Of a stretch of DNA of 64,000 nt, positions 19,109 to 30,133 are shown piece after piece. Positions within the stretch are counted from its first letter, which is position 1; each line of letters opens with the position of its first letter. The notes below the pieces were generated by a model, which saw only the letters and a list, made by a program, of their open reading frames with translations, was not told the DNA's origin and did no database searches. Where the stretch lies: the NCBI GenBank assembly GCA_021234155.1, contig JAJEKV010000211.1, positions 620,001 to 684,000 on the forward strand, written 5' to 3'. Source of the stretch: Isoetes taiwanensis. Its lineage: Eukaryota > Streptophyta > Lycopodiopsida > Isoetales > Isoetaceae. Both the position numbers and the translations under genes were made by a program.

Positions 19109-21108
19109 CTACTGGCTTTTTTTTGTCTTGCCATTTAACACTTTGTTTCTCTGACCAATCATGTAAGTATACATGTATGGACTACCTACAGGACATAAGA
19201 TGGTCATGTTAGACCTGATTAAAAACATAAACAGCACATTGCTCCCTGATTACCTGGAACATATGCAAGAAGCACCAACATAGATGCATAATAGTAATCA
19301 AAAGCAAAGTTGAGCTTATTCGGCATCCTAATACAATACAAATCTGACACCTGCAAAAGGCCCTCCTTTGATATAAGTATATGATAGAAAATAAAAACAT
19401 AAACGCATCAAATTACTACACACGAAATCATATTAATGTCTAGTCTATGTATTTTGAATATCTTTTGAGAACTCCTCAGCCCTTTCCCGAGTATTGCCGC
19501 TAACCTTCATGTATGGCAAAGCCAGGTAAGTAAGTCCAACCTCCCCAAATATCCCAGATGGGTAAAGAAACATAAAGGTACTGTATCTGTGAAAGCAAAA
19601 ACAAAGGGCTCAGGACATGCTACTATATTTGTTTTTATGTCCAACTAGGAGTTTGCCTACCGCAACCATTGAAGAAACCCAGGAGTCCATCCAACGCCTT
19701 CTTTTAGAGCAAAAAATGAATAACGAATCACCTAAATATCATTCACGTTGCAAAAATAAGCCAGGAAAGAACATAACGGTTACAAAAACAGCCAAGGTCT
19801 GTTAGGTCTGTTTTTGACAGGGAAAAGCTAGACAATGGCCTCATTAATTTACATTTATGCCCTACAAACAAATAGCCTTTGGCACGTCACAAATTCAGTC
19901 CTATGGAACAAGTATTCAATTTGAGGATTCAGTAAATGATACCTTGATCAGGAGGGGTTTTGTTTTAGACATTGTACATCATCATTTTACTGTAAATTGC
20001 TGACTCATCTTAACTGCTGAAGTCTGCTTGTCATTTTACTGTAAATTGCTAATTCATCTTAATTGCTGAAGTCTACTTGTTAATCTATTCTTTTACCTAT
20101 CTGTCATATGACTCAGCTGATGTGTCACTTGACAGCTCATTATCTGCCTGCTAAGTTTGTTCGTTAATCTTCTCCTGTTGTTGTGCTCCAGTTTCGACCA
20201 CCAGCTTAAAGTACGATCTGATTGTTATCTCTTTTCTAGATATTATAGTACTTTCATAGCATTGTTGCTATTTACATTTGCAGAATAGTTGTTATCCATA
20301 TAAGACCTAATTCCAAAACACAGCACCAATTCTTTCTAGACCAGCAGTTTGGTCAAGGTCATACACATACAGCAACTAGCTGCAAGCTCATTCATTTAGA
20401 CCACAATTTCAAACAAGTAAAATGCATACCTCAGTGATCGACCAGCTGAGGATGAGAACTGAGACGATCCAATGCTTTTGTATCTGGAACATGATATGTA
20501 TTATAAAGCAACACTATTGGTAGAAAAACAAATAAATGATGCACTATGTGCCTGAGGAAAACTCCAAAGAATGCCCCATGTGACATAAATTCTTGACGCG
20601 ATTTGAGGTAATGTAGCTGATACAGGAGATCTCACGATACCTGCAAGGAACTCATCTAGCCTTAGAAAAGTGAGATCATGCAAAGCCATTTGAGTCCTCA
20701 ATTGGATTATGAAACAAGTATGAGCTGCCTTACCAACTAAGCTGTTGAAGATCTTCATTGTTGAGGATAGCCCAAGAAGGTAACACGTAGATATTGCAAA
20801 GATATTAGGGACCAAGGTCATGCGAGCGTTAATGTCACTGCTTATGGTGATAACTTACTTCGATTAGTGCTGCAGTCTGCCAAATTTGCAGGGGTTTCTT
20901 GACAGCTTCATATACTGCTTCAGATCCTGAGTCCCTCAACGCTATGATTGCCAGGGCCAAAATTTGTGCCCTTTCATTCAAGTTTCTTTATCAATATGTG
21001 TCACAAAATAAGATAAGAAACAAACATAAACCTTGAAGCATACCAGCCAAGGCACAAGACAGAGTTGTAAATTGAAAGATATGTCCTCTTAAACCCCCAG
21101 TTTGCCAT
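19109..21108 (-). CDS. PAS2: Very-long-chain (3R)-3-hydroxyacyl-CoA dehydratase, PASTICCINO2 type; 9 exons, 221 aa
   Basis: Exons on the minus strand: 21108-21044, 20970-20859, 20752-20734, 20640-20552, 20483-20430, 19731-19661, 19586-19505, 19350-19254, 19185-19109. They total 666 nt (221 codons plus TAG) with every phase matching; 221 is also the length of Arabidopsis PAS2. The enzyme dehydrates 3-hydroxyacyl-CoA, the third step of very-long-chain fatty-acid elongation, in the ER membrane. Diagnostic stretches are 'RSPVSATLPQIASRIYVTWG' in exon 4, 'RYSFFALKEG' in exon 6, 'LYPSGIFGEVG' in exon 7 with catalytic Tyr145 and Glu152 (spaced as in yeast Phs1), and 'RMPNKLNFAFDYYYAS' in exon 8. The C-terminus KKSQ fits a KKxx ER-retrieval signal. 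Oddities: exon 3 is 19 nt, and intron 4 (68 bp) starts with GC instead of GT; all other introns are GT-AG. Looks functional. Confidence 0.95.
19982..20079. repeat. 49-bp tandem doublet in PAS2 intron 5
   Basis: The unit starting TCATTTTACTGTAAATTGCT occurs at 19982-20030 and 20031-20079 with four differences. It lies in the longest PAS2 intron (698 bp). Confidence 0.85.
20484..20551 (-). other. PAS2 intron 4, GC-AG type
   Basis: Exon 4 ends CCTCAG and the intron begins GCACAT; it ends TTCCAG before exon 5. Reading through gives a stop within 17 codons, while splicing restores the family sequence without gap (SFPQ joined to IQKHW). GC-AG introns are a known minor class, but the bases after GC are far from the usual GCAAGT. 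Confidence 0.75.
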
Positions 21109-22122
21109 TGAAGCTCTTTCCAGATCTGAATATATAAGCCATAAAATAAAAGAGAAAAGCCAAAAGAAGCAAATGACCAGAAGGATGTATCAAAGTAAAT
21201 AAATTGCACACAATGAAATGATATAATGATGGACATTGACAACAGATTCAAATATGTTCTACAAGAACTGACCGGCTTGAAATTCATAATCCACAAACTC
21301 AAGCAACATTAGCAATGCACAAATAAGCAATCTCCAACCTTAAACTGACATGTACAACGCCAGCAAATTTTGGGCAAGATGCTATATGTCAGCCACATTC
21401 CACAAATTTCAGAAAAGAAGAGCTTCAAGTAAAAGTACTGTTACCAGGATTACTTTTATTTGAAGAAGAAGTGACTTATTTAATCTGAAATATCATAGAA
21501 ACTCATCTGTTACTTTGATATGGATGTTTTTTGAGAAATAATTCTGTCAGTTTGTAGGTTGATAAATGCAGAGAGCTTGACCAGTGGACTGGAGGCATGT
21601 GATATCATAGAAAAAGAAATAGCAAACTAGTAGAGTTATGGAAGAGGAGAACCTTGAAAAAAATTTGCAGAGTACACATGATTGCATATGGATCCTCTAA
21701 CAGCCTTGTAAGGGATTCAGTGACGCAATTTTATCATCAGAAACATGAACTAAATCCAATGAAGCAAACTTAATATCAGAATCTTATGATTGGGAGCAGC
21801 ACCTTGTTGTCGACTATCTCAAGCGCAAGTGTTCATTGCAATGTGTCTATTGTCTATTCAAGATATGTCAGTCAAAAGTGTGCTTCCTTATGGAAGTTAT
21901 AGGAGTTGTCCAGATATAGGAAATAATCCAGTTGGTACGGACAATTTCTGTAAGTGCAGCGGACCATTGTGGTCTGGGCTCCCAAAAATGAAAAAATATA
22001 TGTGGTTAAATCTGCATGAATGATTTCAATTCCAAAAAATCTCTTACGTGAACCACAATTCCATGCCTATGTGGAAGTACGGATAGCTCTTTGTTGGAAA
22101 ATGTATGAAATGGGCACACATA

Positions 22123-22294
22123 GGGTCGATAGCCCAATGGTAGAGCACGTGGCTTGCAAGCAGGAGGTCCTAATTCAAATGGCTAGCAGTCCTTCCTTAG
22201 TTTTAAAATGTATCAGAGCCAATATTGTGAGGTATTAAGTCAAAATGGCCAGCAGTCCTTCCTCAACTTTAAAATGGTATCAGAGCCAAGATTG
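22123..22294 (+). repeat. tRNA-derived repeat and tandem doublet in the presumed PAS2 leader intron
   Basis: 22123-22180 resembles a tRNA: an A-box-like TAGCCCAATGGTAGAGC, an anticodon-arm-like GGCTTGCAAGC and a weak B box TAATTCAAAT. It is followed by a doublet (about 22176-22228 and 22241-22294) of a unit containing TATCAGAGCC; the second unit has the full TGGTATCAGAGCC, the word used as a Copia primer-binding site. It is too degenerate for a tRNA gene; a SINE or small retroelement remnant is likely. Confidence 0.4.
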
Positions 22295-22512
22295 TGGCTA
22301 GTCGATGGCTGTAAGAGCATCAGGACAGACGAGGATGGAAAGGGTTGGACTGGATAGTTTGCCACTTCAAAATGAGCACACGTAGGGCGCTTAGCCATCC
22401 CATCCTCAGTTTCTAACATGCACAAACTGGAAGCAAGCATCACCGCCATCCATACATAAAGGCATTTCTAGCATCAATATAAGAATACATTCAGAACTGC
22501 ATAGTAACATAC

Positions 22513-22600
22513 CAGAAGATTACAAGATAATTGTTTTTGCTCTTCTCCACATTACAAAACCGGATCTGATTCTTTGCTCCCTAAGACCGACGCCTTTATA
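22513..22600 (-). promoter_or_regulatory. Probable PAS2 core promoter and non-coding leader exon
   Basis: On the minus strand TATAAAGG (22600-22593) is followed at about 30 bp by a likely start site. A leader of about 55 nt then ends at a GTATGT donor (22512). The matching acceptor TATTCAG lies about 17 bp before the PAS2 ATG (near 21125). A leader intron of about 1.39 kb would result. This is inferred from signals only. Confidence 0.4.
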
Positions 22601-22746
22601 GAACGAGAAATGAATGAATATAGAAGGGGTGGGTGATCCATGGGAGTAATGGTCTTTATTGCAGAAAGAGAAAATGCATGTGATCAATCCGATTTTTGTT
22701 CAGCTATGACGAAATTATGACGAAATGGGTCTTAAAAAAAAAAGAG

Positions 22747-23499
22747 GGGAAATTTACCAAAATAACCTTAATTGTTGGCTTAATTCCCCAAAACCCTTAG
22801 TATTTTTAAAATTCTCAAAATGCCCTTAATTCTTAAGTATTTTCCCAAATAGCCCTTTGTACATGTTTTTACATCGTAGACGATCATTCTTTATGGTGTA
22901 TAAGCATGTCATTCCAAAGCTAGAAAATATTCGAAGACAAGTAGCGAAACGCCTTGGCAAGCGTGTCGACGGAGAAGCTTTGTGCGCATCTTGTGGAGAA
23001 GCTGCTACATACACTCTAGTGAAAGATGATCAACGACATATTACAAACGTCATTGAACGAGCTAGAAGGTACATAGTACTTCCTTCTGATGCACTTATAT
23101 TTGAAGTACAAAGTCCAGTGCGATTAGTTGTGGTTAATATTGAGTCTAAAAGATGTTCTGGCTTGGAGTGGCAAATGTTACGATTTTCTTGTGACCATGC
23201 AGTTGTGCTATTCTTTTCGGCGACAACGTTGTAGAAATCCTATTTGACATTTCCGTTGTATATTTTTGTCATAATGAGATGTTCTGAAATTTATTTTTCA
23301 AATTATTGTCATGTATGAGAAACACTTTTTTTTTAAAACCATGATCATCTATTGTAAAAACGTGCTTCTTAGTGATCTTTAAAATACAAGGGCTATTTGG
23401 GAAAATACTTAAGAATTAAGGGCATTTTGAGATTTTCAAAAATACCAAGGGCTTTTTGGGAATTAAGTGAACAATTAAGGTTATTTTGGCAAATTTCCC
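22747..23499 (+). mobile_element. Small Mutator-like element with ~117-bp terminal inverted repeats
   Basis: 22747-22862 and 23385-23499 are inverted copies over about 115 bp, with a perfect core including TGCCCTTAATTCTTAAGTAT. Long inverted ends are typical of MULEs. The 753-bp element encloses only a C-terminal transposase fragment (22863-23234). Possible target duplications involve an A-rich word (TAAAAGG on the right, a longer A-run then GAGG on the left) and are not exact. It is non-autonomous and cannot move without a helper. Confidence 0.8.
22863..23234 (+). pseudogene. MULE transposase C-terminal fragment with degenerate SWIM finger
   Basis: The 123-codon frame lies wholly between the MULE inverted repeats. 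It has the usual order after the DDE core: a helical 'VIPKLENIRRQVAKR' stretch, a variable central part, then 'SGLEWQMLRFSCDHA', which matches the SWIM zinc finger (C.C..WQ..GIPC.HA) except that the first CxC is degenerate (KRCSG). The catalytic core is absent, so it cannot transpose DNA by itself. Confidence 0.65.
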
Positions 23500-25168
23500 T
23501 AAAAGGAATTGGCATAAACTTTCAATTATTTCGTTTGGTTGGTATTTGTGGACCGTATCTCAAGCATGGTTTGGCCTAGATTTTGCTTGGGTATTGTATG
23601 AAAAATCATATGAAAAGCGTATTTTTGGCTGATTTGAGCTGCTTGTTGGGCGAGATGAAGATAGCATTCCAAAAATGGGCTATGGCATGTGTTTTGTTTG
23701 TTGTTTCTATGCATAGTTCAAAAATAGAAGGATAAGAAATAGAAGGACAAGAAAGGATGCTGCTTTCTTTTTCGAGAAGGCGTGGCCATCGATGGCGGGC
23801 TTGGAGGCCATCGCCGCTTTGTAAAAGTCGCGGTGATCTTCGAATTTTTTTTTTTTTTTTTTTTTTTTTTACAAGAATAAGAGGGGGATTTTGAGCTTCT
23901 TTGGTCAAGGGGATCAAACGAATCCATGGGCTGCCTTGTGTGGAGGGAAGGGAGCATCGGAATGCTGAATCTTATGGGCTTGTTTTTTACATGCGCAGGA
24001 GAAGGCGGGCTTGATTCTGGCAGATTGAAGGGGGATTGAAGGGGGGTTGATTCTGGCGTTGCTATCTGAGCAGGAGAAGGCAGGCTTGGAGGCTTGGAGC
24101 CTGCGTTGGGAGCAGTCTGATTGGGAACAGGCTGCGTTGGCCTTTTATTTTTTCAAACCACAATCGGCCATCCGATTGCAGGGCCAAAAAGGGGATTTTC
24201 AGCTGAGAGTGATCCGAAATCATTCAGAGCAGAGTTGGCGGGCTTTGTGGTCGATTCAAGACACCCACATCCATGCATTCGTGCTCAGACCTCTTCCTGG
24301 AGTGAGTGAAGCTTCATGGATTTGCAGCAAGTGGATGTTTGGGGCTAGGATTGCTGGCTGATATCGGAAGGCTGGAGTAGACACAGAAGGCGAGAGGAGA
24401 ATGCACACGAATCATTGCTTTTTTCACTTTACAGGTTTTTCAGTTTGGACCATTGGAAGTGGCAGGCGAATTGTGGATGAAAAATATAATGGCCTTTGAT
24501 CTGGCATAAAATACGAAATATTCTAGAGATCAATGGTCAGAAATAAGAGATGCAAAAAAACTAGCAACAACGCACGTCAGAGGCCATTAAAAATAAAGGC
24601 ACGGGGAAATTAGAGCAAGATAATATAAATTGAATTGAATTGGATACCTCAAGTTAATTAAAATGTTATTTACATTTTTTCATGCCATTTCAAAGCCTAA
24701 TTAGGTCAAAGTGATACAAATTGAATACATTAGATGATGCCCTTGTATTTAAGGTAGTCACATTTACCTTTGTTTTCAACAAATAGATGGCAAATGGACT
24801 TCTAGAGCTAGGGGACAAGTGTCCCGGGCAGTTAGCAACTGCCAGGATCTTGTCCTATTTGTAGCTTGGCTTACAAGTTTTTGGCATCAACGTTTTTGTG
24901 CACGCATCTCCATCTTAGAAATTTTTCCTGAGCTCTATCCCCAGATTGTTGGTCACTTGGTTCTTTTCTTTAACGTCTTCCTCTTGCTCTCTCACTGTTT
25001 CCCTTAGCATCGTTATTCTTGTGCACACCATCTTCCTTTACATTATTATTTTTCCTCTTACATCGTCCTATCTTCTAGTCTTCGTTTTCCTATAGCTCTT
25101 ATGTTTCTTTTGTCTTCACAATTCAGGTTTTTTTTATTTTAGTGCTCTGGTGTAAGGTTTACAAGGCA
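23500..25168. other. Unassigned; contains a T26 homopolymer
   Basis: A run of 26 T lies at 23845-23870, possibly a minus-strand poly(A) tail, but I see no retroelement attached on the right. A 105-codon plus frame at 24047-24361 has no recognisable domain. 25020-25140 is strongly pyrimidine-rich, directly before the Gag-like frame. Confidence 0.25.
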
Positions 25169-25945
25169 ATGGCATGTGGTAGTGATTCAGGCAGGCTTGG
25201 CAAGCGACCTGCTTCTAATGGATTTGCCTCCCCTTCTGCAGCGATCAACGGCTCTATTGGAGAGTCTCCAACAGGTTTACAAGCCCCGGCTTGGGCTCAA
25301 GAGATTATGAAATTGGCCACTGACAGAGCAGATCAGTTGAATTCTTTGGAGGCAAGAAATGTGGCTCAACTGCAGTGTCAACCCAAGATGGAAGATTTGA
25401 CAGTCTTAGAATATAAAATTGCAGCTTTGCAGGAAGAGATAGAACGCAAAAGCAAGAAATCTAGAACGCCGATGCTCAAGTACCCAAGCAATGTCATATT
25501 ATGGAACAGTCTCAACGGCATTGATGATGCTTTTTCTGATTTGGAGAGCCATCTTTAGTTGTCCAAAACATTGGATCCAGTCGCCAAGGCGAAGATTGAT
25601 AAAGGTATATCTGTCATTTCTGAACAGAAGAACTTAATTTAGATAAGAAATAGGGAGGGACCAGCAGTTGCGGAATGTTATGAATTTAGCGATCTTAATC
25701 CATCGGATGGTGATAAGAAGCTTAGGGAAGCTAGAAGGATGGCCATGGAGTTGAAAGGTACTTCGCAGAATAAAAGATTCGGTAATAAGGAGCAACTCAA
25801 TAAGCAACTCAATTGTTTTATTTGTCAGAGCCCCGAGCACTTGGCAGCCTCTTGTCCGACCAAGAACTTGCTTTCCCCAGCCCCTCAGCAGCTTCGTTTT
25901 CCAAATGCAGCTAATGTAAATGCACTATTTTATAAGCCCGCTTAA
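25169..25945 (+). pseudogene. Gag-like ORF resembling ORF1 of DIRS-type (tyrosine-recombinase) retrotransposons, two in-frame TAG
   Basis: One frame of 258 sense or stop codons runs from ATG 25169 to TAA 25945 and is broken only by TAG at 25556-25558 and 25640-25642. A Ser/Ala-rich N-terminus precedes a coiled-coil-like part, then 'LKYPSNVILWNSLNGIDDAF', a helical segment, and a charged 'SDLNPSDGDKKLREARRMA' block. It ends with a zinc knuckle CFICQSPEHLAASC (CX2CX4HX4C). This order (F/LKYKGN..FN, R.K.I..ADRSE..., DEK.IR.AE.RA) is the pattern I know from DIRS-like ORF1. No reverse transcriptase or recombinase follows within 900 bp. A diverged Copia or Gypsy Gag is the alternative. Confidence 0.45.
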
Positions 25946-26866
25946 TGTTCTGGACTTTTTCTGGCAGTTGGCGCTATCTTGTTCCTTTGTATTTGTGAAT
26001 GTAAGTTTTGATACTTGCTAATGCATTTTCGTTGAGACTAGCATGATTATTCTGTCGCATTATTTTTTTTAAGAGCTCTCTAATTGTTAATATTTGTGCC
26101 ACCCTTTAATTTTTGTCCTAAAGAAACTTGTTTGGAAATTCTGCTATGAACCTGCCATGAATTATCATATTCTGATATGGAGGAAATATTTGTCATAAAA
26201 TTTGTAACTGTAGAGACTGGCATGATATCTTTCAATACGCATCTTCTTATCTTGGTCTTGTAAGAACTCAAGACAATAGGTAAGTCTCCAGCGTTCTCTA
26301 ACAGTGACGGAGTATGTTAATGCTGGATGATTTTAGTTGTGTTATGGAAACTTTAGATGTATTTAGGATGAACTTTCATATGCTATCCAATTCTCCTGAA
26401 CGTCCTTCTGCATCTCCATGCCATGTTTCTCGTTCAGATTTATCACATTTCCGAAGTAATAAATTACTTGACACCCAAAAATTTAAATATCAAACTGTAA
26501 TGCCCAGGTTATGAGAGATCAAACAGAATACTTGACTAAGCATTCTAGAAAGGAAGGAATGTCCTTATGCGCCACAGCTGGAGTCAAAGACACACAAAGC
26601 AAGTAATCTTATTTCTGGATATTCCTTGACCTGGAAACTCAGCCACTAAAGTATGCAATCTTATTTCTGGATTTGCGTAAATCTGTACCGTTGATCATAG
26701 TCTATAAAAACATAGCACACAAAATGGCAACCACTATGGAATCCCATGTGGGAAGAAATCGGACCTGTCTTGTATGAGCTTGAATGCAGCTAGCTCTCAA
26801 CAGATTCCGCCACTTATCCTGTATAAAACATATACCATTAAACTTCAAGATAGATGCGTGTATGAT
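25946..26866. other. Unassigned, no gene supported
   Basis: AT-rich, with short frames only. A T-run followed by (TA)n at 26868-26890 marks the start of the tandem units. Confidence 0.4.
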
Positions 26867-29800
26867 TTTTTTTTTTTTTATATATATATATGAACTTGAA
26901 TAATAGGCCGCCACCTTGACATATGGATATTTCCCTTACCTCTGTGCTGAATTATATTAAAATCATACCCCTAATGGTCCTTGTTAGCAACTGATTGTCC
27001 GAGACACATATCCTGTATAAACATGAGGCCATGTCTAGGCCACTACTTTGACATTTTCATCCTAGTTATCCTTGCTTCCTAAATTGCTCTGACCTCTATT
27101 TCGAGTTAACCAAGTGGCAGAATATTGAGCAACCTATGTTTTTCCCAAAATAGCTAAAATATTTCATTTCCCCCTATTTTCTTAATTAAAAATTCCTAAA
27201 ATGCCAATTTCATTAACCAATAAACAGGTATAGATATTGTGTTGACGATTAGGGTTTGTAGAAAGACCTATTCCGGACCTCATGAGCTCCATCTCTATGT
27301 GGATTAGGGTTTTTCCTGCTTGCCAAGATAATAGGTTACGCCAAGAGCTTCAAAGTAGCTTCAAACCCCCGATCCAGGAAGGAAACGCCTTTGCCGAGAA
27401 TCTATATGAAGTTAACGATCTCTGCCGAGAATCTATACGAAGTTTCATATGAGAATCGATCCAATTACATTGATCCGGACAAACTGCGAATCCAGTGGAA
27501 GCTAAGGAGCTTAATCATATTGCGGATGATCTAGGAATAGAATTTATGAGCTACTACAACACAGTATTTGCAAGCTACAGCCACAAATGTACCGCCTGAG
27601 AATGTTGATCCAGTGGAGCATCTGACAGAAAACAACACGAATGAGTGCAACATGTTTGTCAACACGAATAATCAGGTTTTCTACATAATATTTTATGAAA
27701 TCTTTCATTCTATTCCCAGCTTGGTTGCTTTAATCGTTGACAGTTATCCTCTTTCCTTTTTTTAATGTTCCTCTTGCACTTATGCTACGATAGATGGTTA
27801 GCTGTGTAGATATTCCAGTTTCACTCATATCTGCCTTATACAATTTCATGAGAGCAGTCCATGCGTAAAGTCTACTTACTGATCATCTGCAGATCTGACT
27901 TAGCAATACATCTATAAAATTAAAATGTCATATTCTGCTAATGTAGATCTCTATCTAATATAATAAAACAGATGAAGAATAAGCTAGATGCTAGATGTAC
28001 ACTGTATCATAGGGATGAGATGTCATACTGGGCTGCTAATAAAGCTCTTTCCAGTCATTAATATCCTTGTATTTTACCTGTAGATCTTCATCTCTGCCTC
28101 ATCACTCCACCTCTAATAATCATAATTTGCTTCTTTGCTATGGGATCTTTAAAATGTACTCATAATTTTAAGTTTAGTTGTAAACTTAATGTGGTATTCC
28201 TTTCCTGATCTGCTGCATCTCATGATTGCTTGATAAATGCCATAAATGAATGCAATACTACTGGAGCACTCTTGGGAGCTGACTACATGCCTATCAACAC
28301 AAGTAACCAGGTTTTCTGCATAGTATTTTAAGAAATTCCCTAATTTACATTTATGATTAGAGGTTCATATATATTTATAGGCAGTAATTTACACTTCCTT
28401 GCTTTAAATTGCTGATGGTAATCTGCTTATAGACTTTGTAGGCTCTCTATATAAACGTGCAGATTGAGACAGTTCTCGCCATAGAGTGTATTTGGACTGG
28501 TCCCATCAGGCAGCATGCTGGCCCTCCTCTTAAATTGACTCTTGATAGTCGCATGTTGTTTAATTGTCCATTTGATATATTAAATATTTATTTCTTTGTG
28601 AAATTCTAGTGATCTTCATATCTCGGAGCCAGTCTAGATCAAAGACTTGCCCCAACCGTGCTTATTGCCCAATTTAGCTTATGAACCTTTCACATAGCTG
28701 TGCTTAATTTAATGTTTGTTGTTTTGTTGTTCTCTCTTAATTTGTGTTGTATTATGTGCTTCCCTAAAGTTAAACTGTAACTCTTCAGGTTTATTCTCTA
28801 AACTATAACTCTTTAGGTTTATTCTTTGAACTACCTCTATTTCTTCTGCATTAATTTCTGAATTGATTTTCTTAACTACTTGGCCTTATTATTTTGGTTA
28901 TACGTGTTTGTTTTATGGTGAAGGGCGTTAAGCCGGACGAGTTCATTGCTTACCTGTTTGTGGCTTATGCATTTACCCTTCTCAGGCTAACTTGCATTTG
29001 GTTCCCTTGGCAGTAACCGGACTCTTCCCTCCATTTGGTGCTTTGAAGTAGAAGTTTGTGCAAGATTATTGCTCAAGCATACATTCCAGTTCATGGTGAT
29101 ATCCAAAAGCTCTAAAGACTTGTTTTTGATTTGTGAAAAAAGGATTTGACAACCACCTTTATGCTGGGTTATTAGTTCGTCATTTTTTCTAGGATCTTAT
29201 GACTTCAAATATCTTCCAAGTTTTGCCATATTAAATATGCACGTCTCTATCAGGCTTGTAGTATATGTATTGTCTGGTTGTACATTCTATCCGCTAAAAT
29301 TAAGGCACTTATTTCTATCAGAGAATTGTTATATTTTGCTTGTATCTTCAGATCTGAAATATACGACATAATGTCTTAAAATTCCACTTGTATCCTATAG
29401 GCATATATTTCCAACTTGGATTTGTTATATGACATGAGATCCTATTGTCTTAATTTTCTGCTTACATAATATATTTAATTTAAGCTTGCACATTATTTGT
29501 TGTTGTATAATCTTAAAGATTCAGATCATTCTTTTTGTCTTGCTTATCCTTATCAGGGCCTAGAATTAGATTGCACCTGTCTATTTCTACGATTGCAATT
29601 GAAGGTCCTTATTTTTCCAAATGGAACTATAAGGCCTAAAGTCTGTTGTTTCTTATGGTCTTAACAGGCTTAAAGGGTTTTTTAATGTTACTCCAGTTCC
29701 TAAGTTTAACTTGGGACCCTGATTTGGAGTAAAGGTGTATTATTGTTTGTACTCACACTTGTATGCTTATTACAGATAATAATTGGACCAGAGTACAATG

Positions 29801-30133
29801 AATGCAAAAATCTCGTTCTGGGACTGCTGCACTTTCCAACAGCCATGGGTTTTTATGGAAAGAGTTTTTCCATGGCTGATTGCGTTCTACAAAAAAACTT
29901 TTACACTGTCTTATTATACCTTGGATTTCTCAAAACATGCAAGATATACTGAGGATTCTTAAAACATATATTGTAAGTGTCATCTTCTAATTTTTGCATA
30001 TGTCTAGAATAATAGTATATGGGTTGGGTAGGGTCCCTGTGTTGCAACAGGGCCCTACTCTCCCTGTTGCAGCTTTCTTAAGTCAATTCAATTGACTAAT
30101 GGGACCTCCCTACCTGAGGTAGGAGGCAGGATT
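26867..30133. repeat. Tandem unit U1 (~3.25 kb)
   Basis: First of three head-to-tail copies; anchor word TGAACTTGAATAATAGGCCG at 26891, 30144 and 34227. Features shared by copies include two TTAGGGTTT-type motifs near 27247 and 27304, an exon-like segment ending AATAATCAG/GT near 27675, another near 28310 ending AACCAG/GT, an open stretch containing DEFIAYLFVAYAFTLLRL near 28936-29050, and one containing GPEYNECKNLVLGLLHFPTA near 29778. Frames are not conserved between copies, so coding function is doubtful. It reads like a multi-exon gene or pseudogene amplified in tandem; I do not recognise the family. Confidence 0.8.

Noticed and set aside
18973-19212. 79-codon plus ORF
   Set aside because: Antisense to the last PAS2 exon, no domain or promoter.
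20501-20821. 106-codon minus ORF over PAS2
   Set aside because: Runs through exons 3 and 4 and intervening introns of PAS2; only part of it is true coding sequence.
22123-22190. Functional tRNA gene (Ala/Cys-like)
   Set aside because: Weak B box, no paired acceptor stem and no terminator T-run at the right distance; treated as a tRNA-derived repeat.
27280-27450. 57-codon ORF following the TTAGGGTTT motif in U1
   Set aside because: The same position in U2 has an early stop and in U3 differs, so no conserved coding.
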